Assembly (NCBI GenBank): GCA_913778905.1
Contig: CAJYYA010000020.1
Coordinates: 1-33,352 of the forward strand
Direction: 5' to 3'
DNA length: 33,352 bases
Source: an uncultured Naasia sp.
GTDB taxonomy: Bacteria; Actinomycetota; Actinomycetes; Actinomycetales; Microbacteriaceae
The notes beneath the pieces are model-generated. The model saw only the letters and a list, made by a program, of their open reading frames with translations. It was not told where the DNA came from and ran no database searches. Positions 16,498 through 26,763 of the stretch are shown one piece after another. The first letter of the stretch is position 1; every line of letters begins with the position of its first letter. The position numbers and the translations under genes are program-made.

Positions 16498-18180
16498 GAG
16501 GGACCTCGGCGACCGGATCAGCGCCGCGCCCGCGAGCAGCAGAAGTGCGGCAGTCGCCAAACCGCCGGGCAGCGAAGCCCCCGTAGCGGCGAGGGCGGCT
16601 GGGGTCCCGGCCGCGGGTCCCGTCGAGTCTTCGACGAGAAGCGATCCCACGAACCCGACCGCGTCGATCAACCCGGCCCCGGTGACGTCCGCCTCGTCGA
16701 TGCCGCGATAGGGCGAGGGAGTCGGACGGGCCGTATCCGTGAGCGCCGCGCGGATCTGATCGGGGGTGCTGAGCGGGGATCTCTCGAGCCCCAGGGCCAC
16801 CACGGCCGCCGCCGAGGGAGCTGCGGACGAGGTGCCGAAGAAGCGGAACAGCCCGTCGGGGGAGGGGGTGAAGAACGACGTCTGCACGTCGTCGACCGCG
16901 AGCACGTCGGGGCCGTGCCGGGTCTCGGGCTCGGCCAGCGGCTCCGCAGGTGCCCCACCCGTCCACGGTGCGTAGAGCAGCTTCGCCGGGCCGATGGAGC
17001 TGAACCCCTGAGGCACCGTCGGCGACGTCCACGCCGCGGCGCCGACCGAGATGACGTCGGGTGCCGTCGAATGCCCGAACGCCACCGGTCCCACGACGTC
17101 GGCGCCGACCGAGTCGACGTACTCGACGTCCGTCACACCGGGAGCCTGCTTGAAGAAGTATTTGACGGCGCCTGTGAAGCTCGGGTCGGTGCGCACGATG
17201 ACGAGGGACGACTGTCCGGCGGCGGCGCTCAGATCGACACCGAGGATGTTCGACGACTCGTCCCCGAGCGGCTGACTGACGAAAGACGTCGACAGCGAGC
17301 CGGACGCGTCCAGCATGACCGGCGTGATCGCCGGGCGGTCGACGGGCATGGGCTGCGAGGTGCCGAAGACGAGGATGGGGCTGCCCCCGCCGCCGAGGGT
17401 GAACGTCTGCGTCGCGTCGACGCCGGGTCCGGGATCGAAGTCCAGGCAGTCCGCGCCGGCCGGGGCGTTCACGGCTGCGGGGCATGGAGCGCCGCGGAAG
17501 GACGTGGTGGCCCATGAACCGAACTGCTTCCCCGCGATCGGGGTGCCCTCGGGGCCGGTCTGCGCGTAGTTGCCCGCGGATGCGAGATAGACGATCCCGC
17601 GGGCGTGGACCTCGGCGACCGCGGCGGCGAGCGGACCGTCCTGGAAGAACGGTTCGGAGAAGGGGGTGTCATCGTCGACGATGACGTCCGCTCCCGCGTC
17701 GGCGAGCTTCCGGATGGAGTCGGCCATCGTGAACTGACCGGTTCCGGCGGCGGCGAAGAGGAGACGTGCTCCGGGTGCGATGCCGTGGATGTTCTGCAGC
17801 ATCGCGCGACCCTCGTCGGGTGCCCCGGCCGGACCTTCGACGAGCACCTCCACGGGATCGACACGTCCGCAGGGGTTGCCCGGGCCCGGCAGCAGGCCCT
17901 TTGCGACGTCCTCCTCCGCGGTCGAAGCCGGAGCGCTGGCGGTGGCGAACGAGCTCGAGATGACCCCGACGGTGATTCCGGTGCCGTCGACGTCGAATGT
18001 CCGACGTGCCTCCGCGCTGCGCAGTGGTCCGTCGGCGTCGACGGGGATGCTCCGGCAGCCCGTGGCGTCCGCCGTCGCCGCCGAGGCGGGAGGGGCCCAC
18101 CCCGAGGTCGAGCCGAGAGCCACCGCGACCGAGAAGGCGAGGAGCGCCAGCGTGCTTCGTCCGAACCGTGTTCCGCGCAT
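16492..18180 (-). CDS. Secreted S8/S53-like serine protease with LAxTG sorting signal
   Basis: 562 residues. A Sec signal peptide (cleavage near residue 34, PASA/AT) leads to a subtilase-fold domain. The nucleophile is Ser451 in GTSSAAPSAAAVVAL. Where subtilases carry VxVxDTG the protein reads VGVISSS (71-77), so the usual Asp is replaced by Ser. The His-helix position holds DEGRAM (Glu123), as in S53-like subtilases; the acidic VIVDDDTPF (~167-174) may supply a further catalytic or oxyanion Asp. The C-terminus has LAATG (530-534), a hydrophobic stretch and basic RSPR, a class E sortase-type anchor. GGGGGAG precedes ATG. It is convergent with hpf. Activity is uncertain because of the changed Asp. 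Confidence 0.82.
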   Translation of the reverse strand: MRGTRFGRSTLALLAFSVAVALGSTSGWAPPASAATADATGCRSIPVDADGPLRSAEARRTFDVDGTGITVGVISSSFATASAPASTAEEDVAKGLLPGPGNPCGRVDPVEVLVEGPAGAPDEGRAMLQNIHGIAPGARLLFAAAGTGQFTMADSIRKLADAGADVIVDDDTPFSEPFFQDGPLAAAVAEVHARGIVYLASAGNYAQTGPEGTPIAGKQFGSWATTSFRGAPCPAAVNAPAGADCLDFDPGPGVDATQTFTLGGGGSPILVFGTSQPMPVDRPAITPVMLDASGSLSTSFVSQPLGDESSNILGVDLSAAAGQSSLVIVRTDPSFTGAVKYFFKQAPGVTDVEYVDSVGADVVGPVAFGHSTAPDVISVGAAAWTSPTVPQGFSSIGPAKLLYAPWTGGAPAEPLAEPETRHGPDVLAVDDVQTSFFTPSPDGLFRFFGTSSAAPSAAAVVALGLERSPLSTPDQIRAALTDTARPTPSPYRGIDEADVTGAGLIDAVGFVGSLLVEDSTGPAAGTPAALAATGASLPGGLATAALLLLAGAALIRSPRSLS

Positions 18181-18302
18181 CTTGTTCTCCCCCGAGACGT
18201 AAAGCGTTGCTGCCCGCCCGTCACCCTAAGGTCGGTCCGGGGCGAGCGCGGGCGACCACGCGGGAGCGCGGGTACTCGGACGCTTGTCGGAGAGGGAGTC
18301 GC

Positions 18303-19235
18303 TCAGTAGCGGGCGAGCGCCGATACGACGAGATCCCAGAAGCGGTCGCTATCGATCCCCGTCGCGACGAAGGTGTGGCAGTCGTCGGGAGCCGGCCGGC
18401 GGAAGTCGGTGACGGTCATGCCGAGCGTGTGGGTGCCCGTGAGCTCGATGCTCACCGGGCGTCGTTCGACCGTGAAGATCGACGGGTCGATGACCAGCGC
18501 GACCGCGCAGGGGTCGTGGACGGGCGGGTGCGCGAAACCCTGCGCCTCTTCGTAGGTGGTTCCGAAGAACTCGAGCAGCTCGTCGACGAATCTCGCCGGG
18601 GCGGAGTCGAGGGCCCGCACGGCCTCGCGCACCCGCGGGGTCGCGAGCGCCTTGTGCGTCACGTCGAGCCCCACCATCGTGACGTCCCATCCGGCGGAGA
18701 AGACGATGTGAGCGGCCTCCGGGTCGATGACGATGTTGAACTCGGAGACGGCGCTCCAGTTGCCCTCGTGATAACCGCCGCCCATGAGGACCACCTCGCG
18801 CACCCGCTCCACGATCCGAGGCTCCTTCCGCGCGGCGAGGGCGATGTTGGTGAGCCCGCCCGTAGGAACGAGCGTGATCTCGCCCGGCTCCGAGGCCATG
18901 ACGAGGTCGATGATGACGTCGACGGCGTGCCGGGGATCCAGCCCGACGGTCGGCTCCGGCAGCGCGGGGCCGTCCATCCCCGACTCCCCGTGGATGCTCT
19001 CGGCGGTCTCGATCGGGCGGACCAGCGGCGTCACGCAGCCGGCTGCGATGGGTACGTGGCGGATGTCGGCGATCGTCGCGACGGCGAGCGCGTTGCGGGT
19101 CACCTTCGCCAGGGTCTGATTGCCGACGACGGTCGTCACGGCCACCAGTTCGATATCGGGGTGGGCGTGTGCTAGCAGCAGGGCGATGGCGTCGTCGTGG
19201 CCGGGGTCGCAGTCGAGGATGATCGAACGGGGCAT
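18303..19235 (-). CDS. Nucleoside hydrolase (IUNH family)
   Basis: 310 residues, full family length. The N-terminal calcium-site signature is DCDPGHDDA (Asp8, Asp10, Asp14, Asp15). Further substrate/metal residues lie in [22 protein letters not shown] and HDPCAVA. It splits ribonucleosides into base and ribose for salvage in the cytoplasm. Purine versus pyrimidine preference cannot be set from sequence alone. A TAGGGT box ends 6 bases before ATG and no ribosome site is present, which suggests a leaderless message. Divergent from secA; the 122-base gap to the protease gene holds no gene I can support. Confidence 0.92.
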   Translation of the reverse strand: MPRSIILDCDPGHDDAIALLLAHAHPDIELVAVTTVVGNQTLAKVTRNALAVATIADIRHVPIAAGCVTPLVRPIETAESIHGESGMDGPALPEPTVGLDPRHAVDVIIDLVMASEPGEITLVPTGGLTNIALAARKEPRIVERVREVVLMGGGYHEGNWSAVSEFNIVIDPEAAHIVFSAGWDVTMVGLDVTHKALATPRVREAVRALDSAPARFVDELLEFFGTTYEEAQGFAHPPVHDPCAVALVIDPSIFTVERRPVSIELTGTHTLGMTVTDFRRPAPDDCHTFVATGIDSDRFWDLVVSALARY

Positions 19236-19241
19236 CCGGCC

Positions 19242-19247
19242 ACCCTA
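19242..19247 (-). promoter_or_regulatory. -10 box for leaderless nucleoside hydrolase gene
   Basis: On the minus strand TAGGGT (TANNNT class) is followed by exactly 6 bases (GGCCGG) and then the ATG at 19235. The spacing would put the transcript start on the A of ATG. Confidence 0.5.
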
Positions 19248-19280
19248 GGAGGCCAGCGGATCACGGATGGGTAACGCTGG

Positions 19281-19286
19281 TACGAT
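19281..19286 (+). promoter_or_regulatory. Putative secA -10 box
   Basis: TACGAT in GGTACGATTTG fits the actinobacterial -10 pattern and would start a leader of about 75 bases before the secA TTG. A small CCGTG/CACGG hairpin (19300-19314) lies in that leader. The -35 region is not convincing. It faces the nucleoside hydrolase promoter 34 bases away. Confidence 0.35.
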
Positions 19287-19366
19287 TTGTGGTCGCGTGC
19301 CGTGTCTTCCACGGTACCCGGGTGCTGTGCGTCGACGATGCGGCACTCACGAGGAGAGGATTCCTT

Positions 19367-22222
<2,856 letters not shown>

Positions 22223-22234
22223 CCCGGTATCCCG

Positions 22235-22284
22235 GAACGCCGAAGGGCGCTACTCCCCAGTCGGAGTAGCGCCCTTCGGCGTTC
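22235..22284. terminator. Perfect 22-bp hairpin terminator after secA
   Basis: 22235-22256 and 22263-22284 are perfect complements around a 6-base loop. The stem is GC-rich with no T-run. It lies 13 bases after the secA stop and 20 bases from the stop of the convergent Rv3235-like gene, so it can end transcription from both sides. Confidence 0.8.
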
Positions 22285-22303
22285 ACGACCCGTTCGAGGC
22301 GGA

Positions 22304-22717
22304 TCAGAGAACGTGGAGAGCGGTGGCTCGCCAGCGGCGGTCGAGTCCCTCGAGTCGAATCGCGACCGCCCGCGAGCGATGGCGGCCGTGGACGATGACG
22401 GTGGCCTCGACGATGCTGTCGCGCGGCGACATGACCCGTACGCTGCCGATGCTGATGGCAGGATGCGTCGGCTTGACGTTCTTCACCGCCCGTGCTCGAT
22501 TCGAGAGCACCACCCGCTTGAGCAGGTTGCGGTAGACGTCCTCGTCGACCCACCTCCCGATCTGCTCGATCTCGCGCACACCGGCGAGGATCTCGACCGA
22601 GACCCGGGCGAGGTTCTCGACCAGAGGCCGTGGGTCCGGTAGCAGTGCGGTGGGCGTGGGCTGCGCAGCGAAGTGGTCGTCGCGCGGAAGCGCGACGGTG
22701 GACAGGGCTGAGGGCAT
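22304..22717 (-). CDS. Rv3235-family protein
   Basis: 137 residues. After a disordered N-terminus (1-30, Pro/Thr-rich) comes a compact domain containing NLARVSVEILAGVREIEQIGRW, then NLLKRVV, VKNVKPTHP, and a beta-strand-rich end VEATVIVHGRHRSRAVAIRLEG. This matches the small Rv3235 family found near secA in many actinobacteria. No function is established. TTGGAG eight bases before ATG 22717 supports the start. It is convergent with secA. Confidence 0.82.
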   Translation of the reverse strand: MPSALSTVALPRDDHFAAQPTPTALLPDPRPLVENLARVSVEILAGVREIEQIGRWVDEDVYRNLLKRVVLSNRARAVKNVKPTHPAISIGSVRVMSPRDSIVEATVIVHGRHRSRAVAIRLEGLDRRWRATALHVL

Positions 22718-22880
22718 GGGGCGGGCTCCAACGGAATACGTTGCTTTCTCGCCGTGGGTGCGGCGAGACCCGTGAGCCCATCCCCGAGCTTCGGTGAAGA
22801 CAGGTAAGCAGGTGTCGAGCGCTGCTGTCCACTGAAAACGGGAGTTGTGGAAAAGTCCCTCATCTTCGTGACGGCGCCGT

Positions 22881-22886
22881 TATGTT
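22881..22886 (+). promoter_or_regulatory. -10 box for leaderless gene at 22893
   Basis: TATGTT (TANNNT) is followed by 6 bases (TCGCGG) and the ATG at 22893. No Shine-Dalgarno is present. The rest of the gap from 22718 shows no gene I can support. Confidence 0.5.
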
Positions 22887-22892
22887 TCGCGG

Positions 22893-23441
22893 ATGCGATG
22901 GGATGTGTTGTTCGCCGACCTCGAAGCTCAGATGGGTGGAGAGCTGGCAGCAGAAGAACGAGCCCTTCAGGCGGAGGAGGTCCGCGTGGAGAGGGGCCGC
23001 CGTGACCTCGCGTCTCGCGTGGCCGACCTCGGGGCGGCCGGTGACGTGACCCTGCGCCTCCTCGACGGCTCACTCCTCGTCGTGCGGCCGGAGGCGGCGG
23101 GTGAGAACTGGATCGGTGCCACTTCGGACCGCGGGCGAACGCGTTTCATCGTTCCGACCTCGGCCATCGTCAGCGCTTCGGCGCGACCCGCGGCGGACGG
23201 CGGCAGGGAAGCGCCCGAGCTGACCACACTCGGGGTGCGGATCATGCTCCGGGATCTGTCCCGGCGGCGGTGCGCCGTGACGGTCGTGACCAATATCGTG
23301 TCGCTGCACGGGACGATCGATGCCGTCGCCGGCGACCACCTGGAGCTCGCGGTGCACCCGGTGGGCGCACCGCGTCGGGCTCGCGAGGTCACGGCCCTGG
23401 AACTGATCCCGCTGTCCGCAGTCCTCTCGGTCTCCTACTGA
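22893..23441 (+). CDS. Conserved-looking hypothetical, two small beta-barrel-like parts
   Basis: 182 residues, not assigned to a named family. Residues 1-50 form a charged helix or coiled coil (FADLEAQMGGELAAEERALQ, then Glu/Arg-rich). Two strand-rich segments follow, VTLRLLDGSLLVVRPEA (~53-80) and RRRCAVTVVTNIVSLHGTIDAVAGDHLEL (~127-157). The second has the GTID-V-x-D-x-L-L rhythm of LSm-like barrels. That could mean RNA binding or only a generic beta fold. The gene seems to be transcribed without a leader. Position between the Rv3235-like and HTH genes suggests a conserved Microbacteriaceae neighbourhood, from memory only. Confidence 0.72.
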   Translation: MRWDVLFADLEAQMGGELAAEERALQAEEVRVERGRRDLASRVADLGAAGDVTLRLLDGSLLVVRPEAAGENWIGATSDRGRTRFIVPTSAIVSASARPAADGGREAPELTTLGVRIMLRDLSRRRCAVTVVTNIVSLHGTIDAVAGDHLELAVHPVGAPRRAREVTALELIPLSAVLSVSY

Positions 23442-23478
23442 CCGTCGGCCCTGAATCGGGCGCCGTCACGCCAGTCCG

Positions 23479-23754
23479 TCAGATGAACCGCTCGGCGCCG
23501 ATCTCCGGGAGGTCGGCGAACGCGCTCTGCCCCCAGAGGGCAGCACGGCGGGACTCTTCGTACTTGGCTGCGATGAACGACTCGAGGACGTCGCGTTCGA
23601 TGCGCCAGTGACCGCTTCCGCCGATCTTGATGGCCGGAAGTTCGCCGGTGCGAACAAGCGCGTACGCCTGGCTGACCGTGACGTTGAGGATCTCGGCGGT
23701 GTCGGCCAGGGTCAGGAAGCGCCCCAGAGGGGAGGAGGGCGCCGAGTCGGTCAT
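23479..23754 (-). CDS. Small HTH DNA-binding protein (MerR/excisionase type)
   Basis: 91 residues. A MerR-like winged HTH spans ~12-62: FLTLADTAEILNVTVSQAYALVRTGELPAIKIGG, then HWRIERDVLESFIAAKYEE. This is the excisionase/BldC-like fold. A chromosomal regulator is likelier than a phage excisionase, because no integrase is near and the neighbours are core genes. It is convergent with the 22893 gene. Its ATG at 23754 is 8 bases after GATAAT, hinting at a leaderless or very short-leader message. Confidence 0.87.
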   Translation of the reverse strand: MTDSAPSSPLGRFLTLADTAEILNVTVSQAYALVRTGELPAIKIGGSGHWRIERDVLESFIAAKYEESRRAALWGQSAFADLPEIGAERFI

Positions 23755-23762
23755 GAGAGTCG

Positions 23763-23768
23763 ATTATC
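23763..23768 (-). promoter_or_regulatory. Putative -10 box of the HTH gene
   Basis: On the minus strand GATAAT (5 of 6 to TATAAT) ends 8 bases before the HTH gene ATG. No Shine-Dalgarno lies between, so the start of the message may be the ATG itself. Confidence 0.45.
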
Positions 23769-23873
23769 CGCCCTCCGAAGACCCGGAGCGGGGTTCCGGC
23801 GGCCGCTGTGGAAAACATCCGCCCACTCGCACGCGTCGGACGCACTATGACCGGACCCGATAGGAGAAGCCCC

Positions 23874-24500
23874 ATGTCGTCAACGCCCCGCCGCCGTCTG
23901 CGGTTGGATCCCCGTCTCGTCCTCGGTGTCGTGCTCGTCGTCGCGTCCGTCGGCGGAGTCGTCGCCCTCGTCACCTCCCTCGATCGCACGACCGTCGTCT
24001 ACACCGCGGCTCACGCGCTGTCGGTAGGCGAACGCATCAGCACCGACGACCTCGTCCTCGCGGATGTCCGCCTCGGCGCCGCGGGTGACAACTACCTCCG
24101 TGCGGAGGCGCTGCCCGCCGACGGGGCCGTCGTCATCCGTTCCGTGTCGGCGGGCGAGCTGGTCCCGCGGCAGTCGCTCGGCGAACCGGACGACCTCGAC
24201 GTCACCTCGGTCGTCGTCACCAGCGCGGGACAGCTGCCCGAAGGAGTCGTTCCGGGCGCTCGGGTCGATGTGTGGGCGGCGACGCAAGAGAGCGCCGGAG
24301 CCTACGGCGCCCCGCGCGTCATCGTCGTCGGCGCCCAGGTGGTGCGCTCCATCGAGAGCTCGTCGTTCGGGGGAGCGGGTGACACGGCGGTCGAGATCGT
24401 CGTGCCGCGGTCGGACGTGGCCGTGGTCCTCGACGCGGTCGCCGGGAAATCCGCCATCTCCCTCGTCCCCACCGATCGCCCGCTGGGAAGCGCGAAATGA
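23874..24500 (+). CDS. SAF-domain membrane-anchored protein (CpaB/RcpC-like)
   Basis: 208 residues. One membrane segment (about 15-35, LVLGVVLVVASVGGVVALV) is followed by a SAF domain (~45-100, HALSVGERISTDDLVLADVRL ... AGELVPRQSL) and a beta-rich C-terminal part (VDVWAAT, VEIVVPRSDVAVVLDAV). This is the layout of the pilus-assembly protein CpaB/RcpC. TAGGAG seven bases before ATG 23874 fixes the start, although the frame is open to 23808. Its TGA overlaps the next ATG (ATGA), so it is made together with the CpaE-like protein. No pilin, secretin or TadA gene is present in this window. Confidence 0.82.
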   Translation: MSSTPRRRLRLDPRLVLGVVLVVASVGGVVALVTSLDRTTVVYTAAHALSVGERISTDDLVLADVRLGAAGDNYLRAEALPADGAVVIRSVSAGELVPRQSLGEPDDLDVTSVVVTSAGQLPEGVVPGARVDVWAATQESAGAYGAPRVIVVGAQVVRSIESSSFGGAGDTAVEIVVPRSDVAVVLDAVAGKSAISLVPTDRPLGSAK

Positions 24501-25744
24501 GGGTGGTCGTCGCGCTGCCGTCGACAGTCGAGGACGCGCTGCTGGCCCCGCTCATGGCGGCCCGGCACGAGATCGTCGCTCGTCCGGCGGGATCCGCCGA
24601 GCTGGAATCGGTCATTGCCGGACTGCGACCCGAGGCGGTGCTCGTACACGCCGTGCCCCGGTTGCTCGATGCGACGGTCGTGGATGCCGCCGACCGCATG
24701 GGCACTCGAGTGATCGCCTTCGCTTCGCTGCCCGTCGAGCTGTCGCTCGTCGCCGAGCTGGGGCTGCACGAAGTATCGACGATGAACGCCTCCTGGGAGG
24801 AGGTCAGTGCGCTCCTCGTCGGTGACGCGATCATCCCGGACGCCGTGTCCGTCACCCGTCCCGCGGGTCGGGTTGTGACGGTCTGGGGGCCGACCGGGGC
24901 CCCCGGGCGTACCACGGCCGCGGTCGGCATCGCCGTCGAGATGGTGCGAGCCGGGCGCCGTGTCGCGCTGGTCGACGCGGACAGCTACGGCGGAGCGGTC
25001 GCCCCCATGCTGGGTCTGCTCGACGAGGCGCCGGGCTTCGCCGCGGCCTGCCGCCTGGCGGGGAGCGACGGTCTCGACCTGGCTCAGCTCGACCGTATCG
25101 GAATCCCCGTCCCGGTTCCCGGTGGGCGTCTCGCGGTGCTCACCGGGCTGACCCGGCCCTCCCGCTGGACCGAACTGTCCGCGGACAGGGTGGGTCGCGC
25201 ACTCGAGGTGATGCGCGACTGGGTGGACGTGATCGTGGTCGATGTCGGCTTCTCACTCGAATCCGACGAGGAGATCATGAGCGACGTTCTCGCACCCCGT
25301 CGCAATGCGGCGACCCTGACCGCGCTCGAGCGAGCGGATCGCGTCGTCGCGGTCGGGTCGGCGGATGCGGTGTCGCTCGCGCGTCTCCTCCGGGGTCACG
25401 CCGAGCTCCTCGACATCGTCCCCGCCGAACGTGTCGACGTGGTCGTCAACCGGCTGCGCCGCTCGAGCGTGGGCTTCGACGCGCGCGGGCAGATCACGAG
25501 TGCACTCACCCGATTCGGCGGGGTGGTGCCGGACGCGATCCTGCCCTTCGATCCCGCGGGGTGCGATGCCGCCCTGGTGCAGGCAAAGCCTCTCGCGGCA
25601 GCGGCGCCCCGCTCGTCTCTGCGTCACGCGCTCGCGAGGTACGTCCAGGGAAGCCTGCTGCCATCGCTGGAACCGACGGTCGCTGCGCGTCCCGAGGCGA
25701 TGAGCGAGCCGAAGAGACGACGTCGGGCCCTCGCGCTTCGCTGA
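24497..25744 (+). CDS. CpaE/MinD-like P-loop protein with altered Walker A
   Basis: 415 residues. The N-terminal ~110 residues look receiver-like. A MinD/ParA fold follows: WGPTGAPGRTT (131-140) at the deviant Walker A, VALVDADSYGG at A', and VDVIVVDVGF near Walker B. The signature and catalytic lysines of the usual KGGxGKT are replaced (Thr/Ala and Arg), so ATPase activity may be weak or absent. The C-terminus is basic (EPKRRRRALALR), possibly a membrane or DNA contact. CpaE proteins position the Flp pilus or secretion machinery; with the SAF protein this may be a reduced version. Coupled to the SAF gene by ATGA. Confidence 0.82.
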   Translation: MRVVVALPSTVEDALLAPLMAARHEIVARPAGSAELESVIAGLRPEAVLVHAVPRLLDATVVDAADRMGTRVIAFASLPVELSLVAELGLHEVSTMNASWEEVSALLVGDAIIPDAVSVTRPAGRVVTVWGPTGAPGRTTAAVGIAVEMVRAGRRVALVDADSYGGAVAPMLGLLDEAPGFAAACRLAGSDGLDLAQLDRIGIPVPVPGGRLAVLTGLTRPSRWTELSADRVGRALEVMRDWVDVIVVDVGFSLESDEEIMSDVLAPRRNAATLTALERADRVVAVGSADAVSLARLLRGHAELLDIVPAERVDVVVNRLRRSSVGFDARGQITSALTRFGGVVPDAILPFDPAGCDAALVQAKPLAAAAPRSSLRHALARYVQGSLLPSLEPTVAARPEAMSEPKRRRRALALR

Positions 25745-25796
25745 TGCCGCGCGTCGCGCAGGGGACACGGCCGGAGGTTCGCGGCAGGATGGGGAC

Positions 25797-26693
25797 ATGC
25801 CGCAGACCGCACTCGTGATCCTCGACGACCCCGTCATCGACTCCCGCTTCGAAGGGGTCGGCGCGTCGCGCGACTATCGGTTCGCGGATCCGTCCGCGGC
25901 GCAGGTCAACGTCCTGGACTTCGGTGTGACGCGGGGCGACGGCATCTTCGAGACGATCAGCGTCGGCGCGGGACGCCTGCAGGCCCTCGAGCCGCACCTC
26001 GCGCGGTTCGCGCGTTCCGCCGCTCTGCTCGATCTGCCCGCGCCCGACCTCGATGCCTGGCGGGAAGCGATCGCCGCCGCGGCCGGCGCGATCGATCCGG
26101 CGCCCGAGGCCTTCGTCAAGACCGTCATGACCCGCGGTGTCGAGGGATCCGGCGGTGACGTGACCGGCTGGGCCTACGCATCTCCGTCTGCCGACTTCGC
26201 CGAGGTGCGCCGCGAGGGGATCGCGGTCGTCACACTCGACCGCGGCTACCGGCACGACATCGCCAAGACGTCGCCCTGGCTCCTGGCCGGTGCGAAGACG
26301 CTGTCCTACGCCGTCAATCGCGCGGTGCTGCGGGAGGCGGCCAAACGGGGAGCGGAGGATGCCGTCTTCGTGTCGAGCGACGGGTACCTGCTCGAGGGCT
26401 CGACCTCCAACCTGATCCTGCGGGTCGGCGACCGACTCGTCACACCGTCTCTCGACCTCGGGATCCTCGCCGGCACCACGCAGAACGACATCTTCGGTTT
26501 CGCCGCGGGCATCGGCCTGCGCGGGGAGTACGCGCTGCTCGAGCAGTCGGCGCTCGCGGACGCCGACGCCGCATGGCTCGTGTCGAGCGTCCGGCACGCG
26601 GCGCCGATCCGCTCGGTCGACGGTGTCGAGCGACCCGTCGACGCCGAGCTCACCGCCGCCATCAACACGTTCCTCATCGGGCGCCGCGTCTGA
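25797..26693 (+). CDS. pabC: Aminotransferase class IV, probable aminodeoxychorismate lyase
   Basis: 298 residues of the fold-type IV PLP family. The conserved entry VLDFGVTRGDGIFETI is followed by the PLP lysine Lys167 in LAGAKTLSYAVNR and cofactor contacts in LLEGSTSNLIL (Glu200) and GTTQNDI. Aminodeoxychorismate lyase, making 4-aminobenzoate for folate, is the most likely call. D-amino-acid and branched-chain aminotransferases share these motifs and cannot be ruled out. AGGATGGGG lies before ATG. It follows the CpaE-like gene by 52 bases. Confidence 0.75.
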   Translation: MPQTALVILDDPVIDSRFEGVGASRDYRFADPSAAQVNVLDFGVTRGDGIFETISVGAGRLQALEPHLARFARSAALLDLPAPDLDAWREAIAAAAGAIDPAPEAFVKTVMTRGVEGSGGDVTGWAYASPSADFAEVRREGIAVVTLDRGYRHDIAKTSPWLLAGAKTLSYAVNRAVLREAAKRGAEDAVFVSSDGYLLEGSTSNLILRVGDRLVTPSLDLGILAGTTQNDIFGFAAGIGLRGEYALLEQSALADADAAWLVSSVRHAAPIRSVDGVERPVDAELTAAINTFLIGRRV

Positions 26694-26752
26694 GACCCTG
26701 CCGCAGCGGAGTGGGTGAAGGGCCGGCGGGCTTCCGGCGCTCCGCGGCTGGG

Positions 26753-26758
26753 TACCCT
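26753..26758 (+). promoter_or_regulatory. -10 box for leaderless pdtaS
   Basis: TACCCT (TANNNT) ends 5 bases before the GTG at 26764. The intervening GGAGC is too close to serve as a normal ribosome site. Confidence 0.5.
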
Positions 26759-26763
26759 GGAGC

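Noticed and set aside
23479-23754. Phage excisionase
   Set aside because: The HTH fold is excisionase-like, but no integrase or phage gene is near and the flanks are core genes, so a chromosomal regulator is preferred.
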